Assembly (NCBI GenBank): GCA_037043455.1
Contig: JAWPHD010011279.1
Span: 1 to 64,000, forward strand
Origin: Cyrtodaria siliqua
Lineage: Eukaryota; Mollusca; Bivalvia; Adapedonta; Hiatellidae
DNA: 64,000 nt
Direction: 5' to 3'
The notes below the pieces were generated by a model. It made no database searches. It saw only the letters and a program-made list of their open reading frames with translations, and was not told where the DNA came from. Below, piece after piece: positions 27,151 to 39,900 of the stretch (position 1 is its first letter; the number at the start of each line of letters is the position of its first letter). Both the position numbers and the translations under genes were made by a program.

Positions 27151-29390
27151 CTATAGATACGGCGTATTCAATTAAAGTATACAGAGTACATGAAATAGTC
27201 GTGTTCTTAAAGTGTTCATTTCTATTTCTCAAGAGACTACAACATTTTATCATGCTAATAAAGCTATTGTACTCAGTCGTCTCAAATACAATCATTTGCT
27301 TTATTACTTCTCTCAAATTAAATAACTGTACTGTATGGCAAATACGAATCGTTTAGGCTACAATACATCGCAGTTACAGCATTAGCTATTATTAGTGCCT
27401 GGAAACATGCGATCGATAAAATGTGTCATCAATTTATCGATATACCTGCATTTCAGGTGATTCCCGTAGACATAAGACTCCCAGAGATAATTACACAGTG
27501 AACAAGAGGTGATTGAACAATTTCACACAAATAGAACGATATAAGGAGGTCGATATTACTGTCTATTTATAGACTTCTCAACCGGCGACATATGCTGTTG
27601 ATGAAAATAGAACACACAATTACAAAATGAAAAATGAAGAACGCAATTTACGCCTAAAGACATCCCTAAACTGCGATACTGTGTAAGAGCATGGATACAC
27701 TAAGGAAGGCGACTCACAAAGCATCAATTCAATCGCACGCTTCACAACGGTAAATAACAGAGTCGTACATCTTTGAAAGTGCGGGGTCCTAATTGTACAG
27801 TATTAATTCGATATTGTTTGGACGTAAACTTCATGTTTTATAGACAGCTCGTAAAAACACAACGTCTCTTAAGGTGTAAGAAAATGCAAACATTTTATGT
27901 CAAATACCATAATGTTTTACTTGGACTGTCTGTTGTTGGGTAAATCGTTCAGTCAATAGGGCTCAGTCAATAACTTAACCGTTTACAAACTGACATCCGA
28001 AATTATATTGCCAGGCCTCGTCCTTTTCCCAAATGTAGTTTTTGTTGTTTTTCCTAATGCTAATGGAGCTGACCATGACTTTGATTGGTGGAATGTCTTT
28101 AAATCTGTTTGATTTGATGAGGAAAAGTTAAATTTGAAATACCGAGATTGTATCTTTATGTTTTACAAACAGACGTGTTTTGGCTCCATGAAACAGCAAA
28201 TTGGCGAGCAAAACAAAAACAACAACATAAAACATACATAAGGAGTATAGTATATGACACGCAATATGGTCTTCTATAAAAATCATACAAAGGGAGGGAA
28301 CTGATTATATACAAAATAAATCAGTACATTTTCCCTCTGGTTGTAATCCCCCTTACACATTTCGATAACACCACATTTCTGCTTCATAATCGATAATTTA
28401 TTATGTAAAATAATGTATAAAATTCCATCAGTTAGTTATTACATATAACAAAGCAGCTAGCACGTGGTTTACTCTCACGTGCACAATACTATACAAATGT
28501 ACATAACATGGTCTTGTTTTAATAAGATAACAAATAAAAAGCATGTAACAAGAAATTATTATTTTTTGTTAATTAGTTTGCATGGGTATGTAAGACTGAG
28601 TTGAGAAAAAACACACACACAAACTAAGTCAAGACTATTTGATTTGCTTAAAGTGTTAAGTCTTCTAAAAGTTAATGTATAACGATTTACTAGTTGCACT
28701 GTAGACTTATTTACTGAAAAAAGCAAATTATACTCTGTAAAACAAGATTAGCAATCAAATAACATTGGAAAGATTTGAGGCTATACGTCACAGCGGTCAT
28801 GCATAATGTAATAAACATGATCAACAGATATATGCAGGATCATCTTTTCAAACATTTAAAAAAAAAAAAAAAAAAAAAAAAATCGGCAAATATCTTAATT
28901 TACGTGCTTTACAGAAAATGATATATTTGTTCTTATTTCAATGTAATGTTCTTATTTCAATGTAATGTTCTTTATTTCAATGTAAAGAAAGGTAATTTTG
29001 TTTGTTTGTTTGTTATTTCCTGATAATGGTAAGGTAAATGAAGTAATAAGTAAAATATCAGAAGTTGTTAAAACAAAGAGAATAATTAAAATTATTTACA
29101 TATACAAGCTACCAGAAAACCCAACTGCCAGCTGAATTCAATCATTATGCATGTTTCGTTAAACTATTAACGACTATCAACAATAACAAATAACAACAAA
29201 AGTTAACAGAGATAAACGGATGTGAATAGAATACGAACTACCAACACTATGTTAAATGTGGCGAGTTTTGATCAAGTTTTGTTTAAGATAAAAAGAAAGT
29301 GGGCACTCAAATTTAATCAACCTCATCAGGAATATGACAATGTTGCAAACTTTTACGTCATAAATGTGTTGTTCAAACATACTCAGTATT
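27151..29390. other. Intergenic, no gene seen
   Basis: AT-rich sequence with no supported exon. Notable simple tracts are a 25-base A run at 28858-28882 and three units of 'ttcttatttcaatgtaatg' at about 28928-28985. Confidence 0.4.
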
Positions 29391-29394
29391 TTTA

Positions 29395-29892
29395 TATTTT
29401 AGAAGAAGTTAAAAGTTTGAATTGAACTGCAAACAAACAAATCATTTGAAACTAGTCAAGGCCCTCAACAATGTTGAATTGGATTTTAAGGCGCACAAAC
29501 ACATGAAAGGTTATATGGCGCCTAACAGGCATGAACATGCCAGGCTCATCCTCCATGTACATCGAGATAAAATATGGAAAATGGGCCTAGAACCTTCTCA
29601 CCCCAAACTGCAGAGTTGCTGCAAATTCTATCGTAGAAACTCCATTTACGCTGGAGCCACGTTTATTGTTTTTCTGCCACTGCTCTTTTGATGTGAGCGA
29701 GATGGCACCTGAAACATTGCAGGGATCATGATGACGACCTTAAATGAATATGAACAAAAAATGATAAAATGAACATGAATTTGTGGGGATTCTACCCCAC
29801 TGCCTACCCCTCCAAAGGGATCTTCTTTGCCCCGTGACCAAACGGGGCCCCCGGGAACCACACGGGGCTATTTTAGAAGAAGTTAAAAGTTT
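29395..29892 (+). mobile_element. 450-bp insertion with 24-bp target-site duplication
   Basis: An identical 24-base direct repeat (starting tattttagaagaag) lies at 29395-29418 and 29869-29892. Between them, 29419-29868 holds the dispersed 220-bp block (29484-29702, shared with both palindrome arms) and a tail with 'ccctccaaagggatc' and a GC-rich inverted motif (cggggcccccggg). The long duplication points to target-primed retroposition. The family is not recognised, and no coding capacity is seen. Confidence 0.75.
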
Positions 29893-30551
29893 ACTTTCAT
29901 GATAAATTCCAGAAAAACAGCAATTAACAAGGTGAGTGCTATCTTGAGCGTTATCTTGTGTGATTCAACTTCATGCATCATTACGTGGTCCGAGTATTAA
30001 CTTTCATACCCCATCCAACCCCTTCTCCGAGAAGCGAAAACAGGGTTGGCCGGGGAATGAAATAAAACCTTAATTTCGTCTTAAAAAGTTTGCATAATGT
30101 AAAATAAAAACATTTAATAGGCAATTGTAAACGTTATCGCATTTTTTTCAGTAAAAATGTTTTTAAACGTGTTTTTTGGTTGAAATATCCGTTATAAAGG
30201 CCTGCTAATATAAGATTTCCGCGCTTAATGGAATTAAGGCGGGACCACGTCATGTTCTGTAATTTTTGTTGCTCTTTTTTGACTTTGAGGAAATCAATCT
30301 CTGTCAGTGAAGGAAAGTTGTATACAAATGTATCACTATTTTATTCATGCATACATCTTGTACATTTTTAAAACTTATTTTGCTAAATTTGTCTTAACAA
30401 CTTCTTGAATTTCCAAACATAGATGTGCAATTTTTTTTTTTTTTGACTCATGTGGACAGTTTAATTTGCTTAAAATATTATCTGTCCCCTTGTAAAAGTT
30501 GCAGTTGCCTTAACCAAGGACCTGTCCTATGTGGACGTTTTGTTGCTTATA

Positions 30552-31118
30552 TACTCAGCAAAAAAAAAGAAACTTCCGCAACTTTACCCATACATGTAGA
30601 CACAATGAAAATATATTTTGTTTGGTCTTATATGTTAATACCTTTGTTAAAAGGCCAGCACTGTCATGAAAACAATTTTCCTTGAATCAAACTTGTACGC
30701 AAAGTTATTCCCCTTGTTTTGGTTTAAACAGCATTTCTGGGTCTTGTGGTGTAAACTTTGATTTAACACAGTTTTGTTCTATTGAAATAAACAGAAGATA
30801 ACCCCAGTACCAAAAAGACGGAGAAAGTAAGCTGACCTGTTCACTCACTTTTGCGCCATACAGCTTTCAAGAATGAATATTTTCAGATTACCTCCCTTTA
30901 TAATACAAATATAGTGATTTCGCAATTTGAATAAAACATGTTTTAGCAGCAACACACTAACTCTGGGTTTTGATGATTATTATTAATATTGATCAGAATG
31001 ATTGAGTGATAAGTATAAAATGATGAAATTGTATCTAGATTGGTGTACAAAGTGTAACAAAGTCAATTCTATGCAAATCACATCTTAAAATGCGGAAGTT
31101 TCTTTTTTTTGTTCAGTA
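30552..31118. mobile_element. TA-flanked MITE (Tc1/mariner-like)
   Basis: The left terminus is 'tactcagcaaaaaaaaagaa' followed by acttccgca. The right terminus is the inverted 'tgcggaagtttc' followed by ttttttttgttcagta. The element is 567 bp, non-coding and bordered by TA. A related element lies at 53106-53576. It ends 13 bp before the SINE at 31131. Confidence 0.8.
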
Positions 31119-31130
31119 TACTATATATAT

Positions 31131-31461
31131 AGGGGCTGGCGTGGCGCAGTCGGTAGCGCGGCGGATTTGTAACCGGAGGCCCCGGGTTCAATCCTCCGTG
31201 GTGCCACTGAGTTCCGTCGGTGTGTTCTTGGGCAAGACACTTTACCTTAGCCTCGTCCGTCGGATGGGGACGTAAACCGGGCGGTCCCGTGTATCGGTCT
31301 ATCCTCAGAGCACGTTAAAGAACCATAGGAATCTATTCGATAATAAGAGTAGGGCAGGTTCCCGGATTCCTATGTATCATTCCCCTCTCTCTGGGGCGGC
31401 TCTAAATAACCTATAATGTGTTGATGAGCCGTTAAACAACATTCAATTCAATTCAATTCAG
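31131..31461 (+). mobile_element. tRNA-headed SINE, family A, full copy
   Basis: The head has an A-box-like 'tggcgcagtcggtagcg' and a B-box-like 'gggttcaatcc', typical of a tRNA-derived pol III promoter. The central core, 'ttgggcaagacactttacc', resembles the conserved V/Meta-type SINE domain known in metazoans (from memory). The 3' part ends 'gccgttaaacaacattcaat' with tandem AATTC. Other copies are at 46087-46385 (+) and 60345-60668 (-). It is not a functional tRNA gene, and open frames inside it are not genes. Confidence 0.9.
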
Positions 31462-31499
31462 TATAATATAAATCTGTCATTGTGGATCTTTTGGATGCT

Positions 31500-32032
31500 T
31501 TAAAGGGGTTGTTGCACTCTTCTAGAACTAGTTTTTACTTAAAAGGACTTTAAAAACCATAGAAAAGCTGAAAGAATTATCAAAATATCATAAAAATACA
31601 GCAGATATAATCTTTTAAAAAATTGCAAACTTTTTCAAACGGAGGCAGCCATCTTGGATTGATGACGTCATGGCGCCTTTTTACCATTTATTGTATACCG
31701 ATAAACATCATTTAAAACAAAGACTATCACTGCTAATACATGTAAATCGTAAAAAGAACATATACAGTATAAATATTGTACTTTATATTTATAATTTAAT
31801 ACATTTATTTGCTTTAAACACTATATATTACCTATTTTCCATTTATAGAAAAAGGCGCGATTACGTCATCATTCAAATATGGCTGCCTCCATTGGAATCT
31901 TTTGCACATTTTCAAAAGGTCATATTTCCTATATTTTTTTCAGATATTTTGATCCTTTTTTCAGCTTTTCCCACGGTTTGTAAAGCCCTTTTAAATGAAA
32001 CTATTTCCATAATAGTGCAACATCCCCTTTAA
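31500..32032. mobile_element. TTAA-flanked MITE, second family
   Basis: The element runs from TTAA-'aggggttgttgcact' to the inverted 'agtgcaacatcccct'-TTAA. Long inner inverted similarity includes 'ggaggcagccatcttggatt', which pairs with 'aatggctgcctcc', and the two gacgtca/tgacgt flanks. It shares the inner phrase 'tgaaagaattatcaaaat' with the MITE at 22841, suggesting related families. Non-coding; the 120-codon open frame inside it is not credible. Confidence 0.85.
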
Positions 32033-33145
32033 TAGTTTCGGTTGGTTTTGAAAACAAAAACACGAATAAGCTGTCCTTTATTTAAGTTATGGAAATATTG
32101 TTTTTTTAAAAAACTATCCAATGTGAAAGGATTAAGTTTGCTATAAACTGTCCCTTGTAGTATTTGTGGTATCTCTATTTATTAAGTAAGAAGCCGGCTT
32201 TTATGGACATTTTATTTGCAAATGTTGGTAGCCTTGATAAACATAAACTTTCATTCACATTCTTTTATCTCTGCTACTTTTTCAGAGATAGCTACATGGG
32301 TATACATGGTAAATATGCTACACTAAAGTCCTGACATATCCTTTATAAATTGGTCCCTCAAGGAAAAAGAAATACATGTTTTGCAATACGAAAATAGCTA
32401 ACATCGCTAGTACGGCATTACTAACAATCAAATGAGACCTATCATATATTTATATAAACAAAGAATGACAACCCCGCCTTAATTCCTGTTCTCAGCAATG
32501 TTCATGATTTATTCTTAGAACTGTTATTTAAAAACGTATACACGTATGCCAGATCTGTTCAAATTGCAAAAAGGTAATTGTAAATGCTTATTTCGGGTAA
32601 CCTTACGAATAGAAACCACAAAATAAAATGAAAAATCACACGCTATATGTAAAATTCTGGGGAAAGCGCAATATGACATGGAAGGTTTTCAATTTGTCTT
32701 CGCTATTTTACCAAGTGTTTAAATATATTATTGGTGCATTATAATCAACACTTAGTAATATGTAAAACAATTCGATTTGGACAATTCTGATAATTAATAT
32801 TGATTACACGAATGCAAGTTATGTAGAAAAACTAATGGAACGCTGCGAGTTTTAACCACAACATGATTGCCGTGTGTTCCTTTACCAATACTGATAATGT
32901 ATACGTACACATGAAGTTGTCAAAAGACAGTAGCACACACTATTCTGACACCTGGGAGTCAGTTCTTTATTTGTTTATTTGTTTGTATGGTGTTTTACGT
33001 CATTTTCAACACATGTAAGGTTATATATGACGGTCGATTTGTTTTTGTAGTGGAGGCAGACCACCATCTTTTCCTGGGTAGAACCAGTACTGTACACCTC
33101 CCGCCATCCGTAAGAATCGACACGTCTTCACTTACAAGTAGAGCT
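32033..33145. other. Intergenic, no gene seen
   Basis: No supported exon. 'tttgtttgtatggtgttttacg' at about 32978 and the following 150 bp look like a fragment of a dispersed repeat, but no second copy is in the window. Confidence 0.35.
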
Positions 33146-33149
33146 CCCA

Positions 33150-33520
33150 GTGAGAGAGAGTCAGTTCTAACTGACACCTGAGGGTCAGTATGGTTCCTGC
33201 CGCATCTGGAGTCAGTTCTAACTAACACCTGTAGGGTCAGTATGGTTCTAACTAACACCTGAGGGTCAGTATGGTTCCTGCCGCATCTGGAGTCAGTTCT
33301 AACTAACACCTGAGGGTCAGTATGGTTCTAACTAACACCTGAGGGTCAGTATGGTTCCTGCCGCATCTGGAGTCAGTTCTAACTAACACCCGAGGGTCAG
33401 TATGGTTCCTGCCGCATCTGGAGTCAGTTCTAACAGACACCTGAGGGTCAGTATGGTTCCTGCCGCATCTGGAGTCAGTTCTAACTGACACCTGAGGGTC
33501 AGTATGGTTCCTGCCGCATT
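33150..33520 (+). repeat. 51-bp minisatellite
   Basis: The unit is 'gagggtcagtatggttcctg' + 'ccgcatctg' + 'gagtcagttctaactaacacct', with some half-units, about six to seven times. 51 bp is 17 codons, so the minus strand stays open with a 17-residue repeat (VRTDSRCGRNHTDPQVL). There is no start context, splice signal or family match, so I treat it as non-coding. Confidence 0.9.
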
Positions 33521-33626
33521 TGACCCATTCGTAGGCATCTTGATTTCATTCATAACCATGTTTTACAACACTTTTGTATAATGTGCAATCTTTGAACTAA
33601 ATTGTGTTTAAAACAATAAACTAAAG

Positions 33627-33745
33627 TGTAGCATGGTCGCTGACATTTCCTTTGTATTGACACAGTTGCAAATCATTAATTGCAATTGTAGCACGGTCAC
33701 TGACATTTTCTTTGTTTTTGCACAGTTGTAAATCATTTAATTAAA
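33627..33745 (+). repeat. Dispersed 'gtagcatggtcactga' repeat, two tandem copies
   Basis: Two about 60-bp units begin at 33627 and 33687 ('tgtagcatggtc', 'tgtagcacggtc') and run to 'aatcatttaatt'. Related copies are at 43559-43640 (+) and 62876-62955 (-). An inverted pair, 'catcccgttggttgat' and 'atcaaccgactggatga', follows at 33772-33848. Confidence 0.7.
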
Positions 33746-33849
33746 AATAACACCAGAATGACTGGTGTCTCATCCCGTTGGTTGATGTTAAGTACCCCGA
33801 TGGGCTATGCCCAGTTTGATGTTTAAATCAACCGACTGGATGAGATCAT

Positions 33850-34840
33850 ACTCTGTCTATTACGTATCAGTTTCATTTAGGCGATGTTAATTAACTATCA
33901 TGTCTTACTCTTGAGACATCTGTTTAAAAATGAGCATTCTTAGATAGAATATTTGTTAAATTACTAGAAGTATCTTATTCAGGTGTTCGTGTTTTAACTT
34001 CATAAACAATACAAAGAGACAATATCGCAAACGGTATAATTTCATTAATATATCATCGCACAATCAATTCTGTAAAACGTAAATAAAAACAATTTCCAAA
34101 TCACGATTACTAAGAACAAAATCTCTGAATTTATCGTTTTGTTACAATAAATCATAAATAAAGCCACTATTTACCTATACTTTACAATTAATATAAATAA
34201 TGACAATTTGCAGATTGAGTGTTATTTTCGAAGAATAATCACCTGGTGAATGAGACATATTTGGTTAGAATGCTTTATAATATTAAGTCCTGTGACAAGT
34301 ATTGCACAAATACGCGGTGATTGATTACTAAGTATGACCAGTGCCTCCTCTGGGCATCGCCAATGGCGCAAAATGCATTGAAATGATCAAAGTGGCTCTA
34401 AAGTTATACTTTGGCGAAACGACTTTAGCAAAATAATAATAATGATATATTTTTAAGTCACAGAAAATAATGTTACTTCATTCTTTTTAAACTTCAAATA
34501 AATGAACTTGATTCACTTTCATTTAATTTCAAATGTTAATTTAAAAAGCTTAAACAATGTCTTGATTTTAAAATGTGATGAGTTGACTGAATTTCATTTT
34601 AATGCCAATTTTAACCTGGTTACTTTTCACAAGCCATGTGTTATAGCTAGACATCGTCCACACATTTAGTGTTTATTTGTAAATGATGCCTGCTATAGCA
34701 AAACATTATGGTGTTTGAAGTATTTTGTGTTGTATGTTTATATAATTAAAGGACAACGTACTAACATATGTAAGTATGTCAGTAAAGATCCATAAAATGA
34801 TCACATGCATATATATCCAAAAACAGTTACACATGTATAT
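33850..34840. other. Intergenic, no gene seen
   Basis: AT-rich sequence with no exon, RNA gene or repeat array recognised. Confidence 0.35.
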
Positions 34841-34845
34841 TTTTT

Positions 34846-35155
34846 TTCACGAACACTTGCGAATATATTTATAAACACTTGCGAATATATTCATGAACAA
34901 TTGCAAATATATTCATGAACACTTGCACATATATTCATAAACACTTGCGAATATATTCATAAACACTTGCGAATATATTCATGAACACTTGCAAATATAT
35001 TCATGAACACTTGCACATATATTCATAAACATTTGCGAATATATTCATAAACATTTGCGAATATATTCATGAACACTTGCGAATATATTCATAAACACTT
35101 GCAAATATATTCATGAACACTTGCGAGAATATTCATGAACACTTGCAAATGTATC
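34846..35155 (+). repeat. 22-bp minisatellite
   Basis: About fourteen units of 'cacttgcgaatatattcata' plus aa, with variants aaatat/acatat and catgaa. The first part is regular. Confidence 0.93.
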
Positions 35156-35239
35156 GTGGATGTACAATGTAAAGGTGTTTAGTCCCACTGCCACATTACC
35201 AAGTGAGAATCTACAAGGTTGGCACATTTGATTGTAGAC

Positions 35240-35940
35240 CTATATGTATGAACACTTGTATATATATCCATAAACACTTGTTATGTACATCCGTGTGTAT
35301 ATTACTCGTGAACACTTATATTAAGGTATTCACGAACACTGGTGTATATATATTCATAAACACTTTCAAACCTATACATGAACACTTGTATACATAAACA
35401 TATACACACTTGCAAATATATATACATGAACACCTGCGTTATTATCCATGAAAACTCCTGAATATATATATATTCATTAACATATGTGCGTATATCCATG
35501 AACACGTGTCTATATATCCATGAACATTTGTGTGTATTGAACACATGTATATATGTATCCATGAACACTTGTGAATGCATCCATGAACGCGTGTGTATAT
35601 TGAACACATGACTGTGTATATATGCATACATGAACGCGTGTAAATGCATCCATGAACACTTGTGAACACATCTAAACTTGTATACCTATGAACATGAGTA
35701 TACCTACGAACACTTGTATATATATTCTCATTCACACTTACGTATATATCCATGAACATTTTTATCGTTTTTAATATGCAAAATAAAATCCGTCCCCTCA
35801 CTTAAGCCTCCCAATGATCTTTAATTTTGAAGGATGGTGGTAAACTCCAGAAACGTGAACAGAAACTTGTGTATATATTATACATATGTACACTTTTTTA
35901 TGCATCCACACACACTTTGGCATACATCCATGAACACTAA
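35240..35940 (+). repeat. Degenerate continuation of the 22-bp array
   Basis: Units of the type 'tgaacacttgtatatatatc' plus ca recur with many changes to about 35940. This explains the long minus-strand frames rich in H, Y, I and M (35302-35801), which are not genes. Confidence 0.8.
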
Positions 35941-36467
35941 ACAGTTGTGACTAGGATTTACAAAGATTAACAATGAATTGATACACTTAATTCTCTTTTC
36001 ATACTAATTCCGTACACATTTCACAATAATTCCAATCACGTATTCCATAGATATATGTAGAAGTGTTGCCACCAAGTCGACAATGAGGTCTTTTTAAGTA
36101 TCCTGACTTTGCATGGTCATACAGACGCTTCACATATGCATACACCTATAAATCCGAGTTTCACGAAGGAATAACATCCGGCTATTTCGCCGAATATTCA
36201 GGACCGGTAATTATTGGAACTACGAGTATAGTCATTATGTACGAACAACCAGTGTAACACAAGGAGATACTCCTGCTACTAATCCAAATGCATCCGTGTA
36301 TAGAGATTAGAGATTGCCACATCAACTGACTAATCACACTATCACATCTTTCTTTTCACGATGACTACAACTGTTCCGTACTTGAAACTGGAAGACATGT
36401 CGTTGTCCTTCTGTCCGAGTTTGAATCCGTTTTCAGTCTGTTCAATTCCGTTTTGTAAAGTCGTTCA

Positions 36468-36473
36468 TTTATT
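36468..36473 (-). other. Candidate poly(A) signal AATAAA
   Basis: AATAAA reads on the minus strand here, about 435 nt downstream of the tetraspanin stop codon (36907). It is a plausible 3'-UTR end. Other A-rich hexamers occur, so the choice is tentative. Confidence 0.4.
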
Positions 36474-36906
36474 GCAATACGACTGCATGTACATACAACA
36501 CTTTTAGAAATATGGGCTTGATATTATAACAACCGGCTGTTTCAGTTTGTAAACTTGTCTTGCACTTTCTTGCATAGCAAGATGTATAAGGCGTACAGCC
36601 CCTCTTCGTACACTATTTTAAACCAATTAAAAAATCAAATTATATATAAACATCTATAGATATTTAGCATGTTTTATCCTTCGTGGTATTTCTTTCTCTC
36701 TAGCCAATCAGATATCTTAATTTGATTAAATTCCGACACATAAAACCTAATTTCCGGTTGCCAATTTTCGTTTCCGTTAGAAACGTTGCCTTTTACAATC
36801 TCCAAAATCGCTGAATGTCGACGGCTGTATTGCGTCTATGGCGGTGGTCTTTCGGACGACAGAAGGACGGCACAAGATAGAAGAAACTACGCGATTCTAT
36901 TTCCTG

Positions 36907-36996
36907 CTATACTTCAACCTCGTAATCAAATTCATCATCTTCATCTGTGTCCTTGACATTGGCACAAAGGTAAAAGGCAATAACTATCCCAATGAG
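36907..36996 (-). CDS. Tetraspanin exon 8 (end of TM4, C-terminal tail, stop)
   Basis: 90 nt including the TAG at 36907-36909. The acceptor is 'taccattacag|ctcatt'. It encodes LIGIVIAFYLCANV, then a strongly acidic tail (KDTDEDDEFDYEVEV). The terminal VEV fits a class II PDZ-ligand pattern, an inference only. The exon is short and would be missed by length-filtered open-frame searches. Confidence 0.9.
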   Translation of the reverse strand, partial: LIGIVIAFYLCANVKDTDEDDEFDYEVEV

Positions 36997-39900
36997 CTGT
37001 AATGGTAAAATGGTGTTCAATCTGGATTTTAATGATGATGTTTTTCCAACCTACCACATACTAGATAGTTTTAGAGATATAACGAGTTAGAATAAATACA
37101 TAGGCTTCCATTACAATAGTATAGAAGGATAGAGAGAATAAAATGTAGTGCTATAGTGTAGGTCTATAGTAAAGAGAATGCCAGAATCATAGTGCATCCT
37201 TTTTTCCATGATTTTTTGTTTGTTTTTATACTGTTTTACTATTCCGTGCGTAAAATCCGCTCAGCGATCGGGTCAGATATACATTATTTTTCGTTTCTGC
37301 AACATTGGCTTACCTAAATATGCCCCACGGCTTACCCAAATATGCCCTACCGACTAGGAAATTCTTCAATTATCGAAATTCGCGGTTTGCATAAAGGTCT
37401 GCACAAAATTCACGTGTAACCGAAAAGTAGTGAATCGCTTCCCGCTGTTTTATAGATTGTAATAGCTTGAAAAAAAAAAAAAAATCAGGAAAAATGAGGT
37501 TGTCATTATTCTTGGCCTTCCCCTGACTATATACACGTACTAAAACACTGTCTCCACTAGCGGATCCAGGGGGGGGGCGCACCCGGCGCGCGCCCCCCTA
37601 AAAAATCCGGATCATACATGTATGTCCATGTTACTGTAGATATAATATCAAACAATTTCGACGCCCTCAGTATTAAAAAGTTTCTCGCTCGCTTCGCTCG
37701 CTCTACGCATAATGACTAATGAGTGGTTTAATTAACACATTGTTAATCCTTTTATTTGAAAACGGACTTTTTTTATTCATACATGTCCATGTTACTGTAG
37801 ATAAAATATCAAACAATTTCGATGCACGCCCTCAGTATATTTTTTTTTCGCTCGCTCCGCTCGCTTGACGCATAATGGCTAATGAGTGGTTTAATTAACA
37901 AATTGTTAAAACCTTTTATTTTAAAACGGACTTTTTTATTCATACATGTATGTTCATGTCACTGTAGATAAAATATCAAACAATTTCGATGCACGCCCTC
38001 AGTATAAAAAAATTTCTCGTTCGCTTCGCTCGCTCTACGCATAATGACTAATGAGTGGTTTAATTAACACATTGTTAAATCCTTTTATTTGAAAACGGAC
38101 TTTTTTTTATTCATACATGTATGTCCATGTTACTGTAGATAAAATATCAAACAATTTCGATGCTTAGTATAAATTTTTTTTCGCTCGCTTCGCTCGCTCG
38201 ACGCATAATGGCTAATGAGTGGTTTAATTAACACATTGTTAAATCCTTTTGTTTGAAAACGGACTTTTTTTATTCATACATGTATGTCCATGTTACTGTA
38301 GATAAAATATCAAACAATTTCGATGCACGCCCTCAGGATAACAATTTTTTTTCACTCGCTTCGCTCGCTCGACGCATAATGGCTAATGAGTGGTTTAATT
38401 AACACATTGATAATTCCTTTTATTTGAAAACGGACTTTTTTACCCTATCAATGCACTACCGCAACCGTTTTATGAGGCTAGAAACGGACCCGAAAATTTA
38501 CCAAAATCTTACGCCCCCCCTAAGCTGAAATCCTGGATCCGCCCCTGGTCTCTTCTTCTCCAGTGCTCCCTTTCCTTCTCTACTATCGTAATGATAGCCT
38601 ATGAATAAATCGTGAACTCAATCGTGAATGCTCGGCTAATCCCGTCATTCTTCGGGATCCCGCCTAAATACTAAACCAACCGTTTGGTGGGCATACCACA
38701 CGTTAATACATGGCAAATACAGTGTTACCCTCTCTTTAAGAGTGTTAGCATTACGGTCAGTAGTACTTGGTTCAGAATGCAGGCCAATACAATCAGATTT
38801 TAGTTATAATTCTTTCCTTAAACCGGTCGCATGTTTCATATACTTTACCAGATAATCGCAGGATTTTGTCTAGGATTTAGGAATAAAATAGTTCGTATCA
38901 GTTAGCGTTTCGGCTGACGAAATGAAGTCAAAGTCAATGAACTTAAAACGAACAAGAGTGTGTATATGGGACACGGATTCCCCACCCTACATTCTGGATA
39001 TACATGTATATGACCATTTACAGTAGGACCTGCCTTTGGTCCATATTTATACTACTCATCTACTTATAAATGGAGGTAATGAAAAACCGTTACCAGAGTG
39101 AAGTGTACAAGTAGAGAATGGCCATAGTAAACTATTTTTGGTCTGAACGTATTATGTTCATCTAGAAATGATAGTATCTGTGTATGAAATTCGAAAATGG
39201 GTCTAACGGCGTCTTAGAAACGAAGCTTAACCAAAAACAATGAACCGAGGTCCGTCACGTCACGGTGACCTACTTGGTAAGTAAGGTAACACTATGCACC
39301 CTCATCTTATCAGTTAAGTATTTTGCATGATGCGTTCCTATATAATCCGTTTGTCGAGCAGACAAAGTGAGACATGTCATTGACGTGAGACACTCGATAG
39401 CATTCGCACCGAATACGACACGTTCAGATATTCGTACAAACATACGTTCAAACATTCGTATAGAAATAAGTTCAGATATTCGTATAAAAATAGGTTCAGA
39501 TATTCGTACAAAAGTCAGTGCACTTACCAAGAGTAGAGGCACGGATCCCGTGACGACGGTGATGATGACAAAATGCTGCTCCAAGTATACAAGTGCTTTG
39601 TCGTAACAACCCTAGAACATACAACATTATAAATGTAACATAGCTGTAACAATTCAGCTGCAATAATAAGCAATAATGTAACAATGCGATGGACATTCGC
39701 TTTTAGTGTTAAACATTGCCGTCGCGTTTTTATATCAACGGACTTCTAACGCAATACATCAACTCAAAGATATATTGTATATTTCTTAAGCACAAGCGAC
39801 TCCAATGACAAAACATAGTGCCTACTATTCAGTTTTTCTCAGAACATGGTAAGGGTGAGATAAACAAATAAATGGTGTGGGTTACATAAATCGGTATAAC

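Noticed and set aside
26832..27356. 174-codon frame with HSIPF and FIHS repeats
   Set aside because: It crosses (ATTCC)n and (ATTC)n microsatellites; the flanking parts have no protein resemblance.
31131..31205. tRNA gene
   Set aside because: A and B boxes are present, but the sequence continues into a SINE core and tail, and two other copies share the whole 300 bp. The acceptor stem does not pair properly.
31670..32032. 120-codon plus-strand gene
   Set aside because: It lies wholly within the palindromic TTAA MITE, and its residues reflect the AT-rich inverted repeat.
32995..33491. Minus-strand gene with 17-residue repeats
   Set aside because: It is a 51-bp minisatellite whose length is a multiple of three. 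The two frames are interrupted and have no flanking exon evidence.
35302..35801. Overlapping minus-strand frames rich in H, Y and I
   Set aside because: They lie in the degenerate 22-bp array. Composition follows the repeat.
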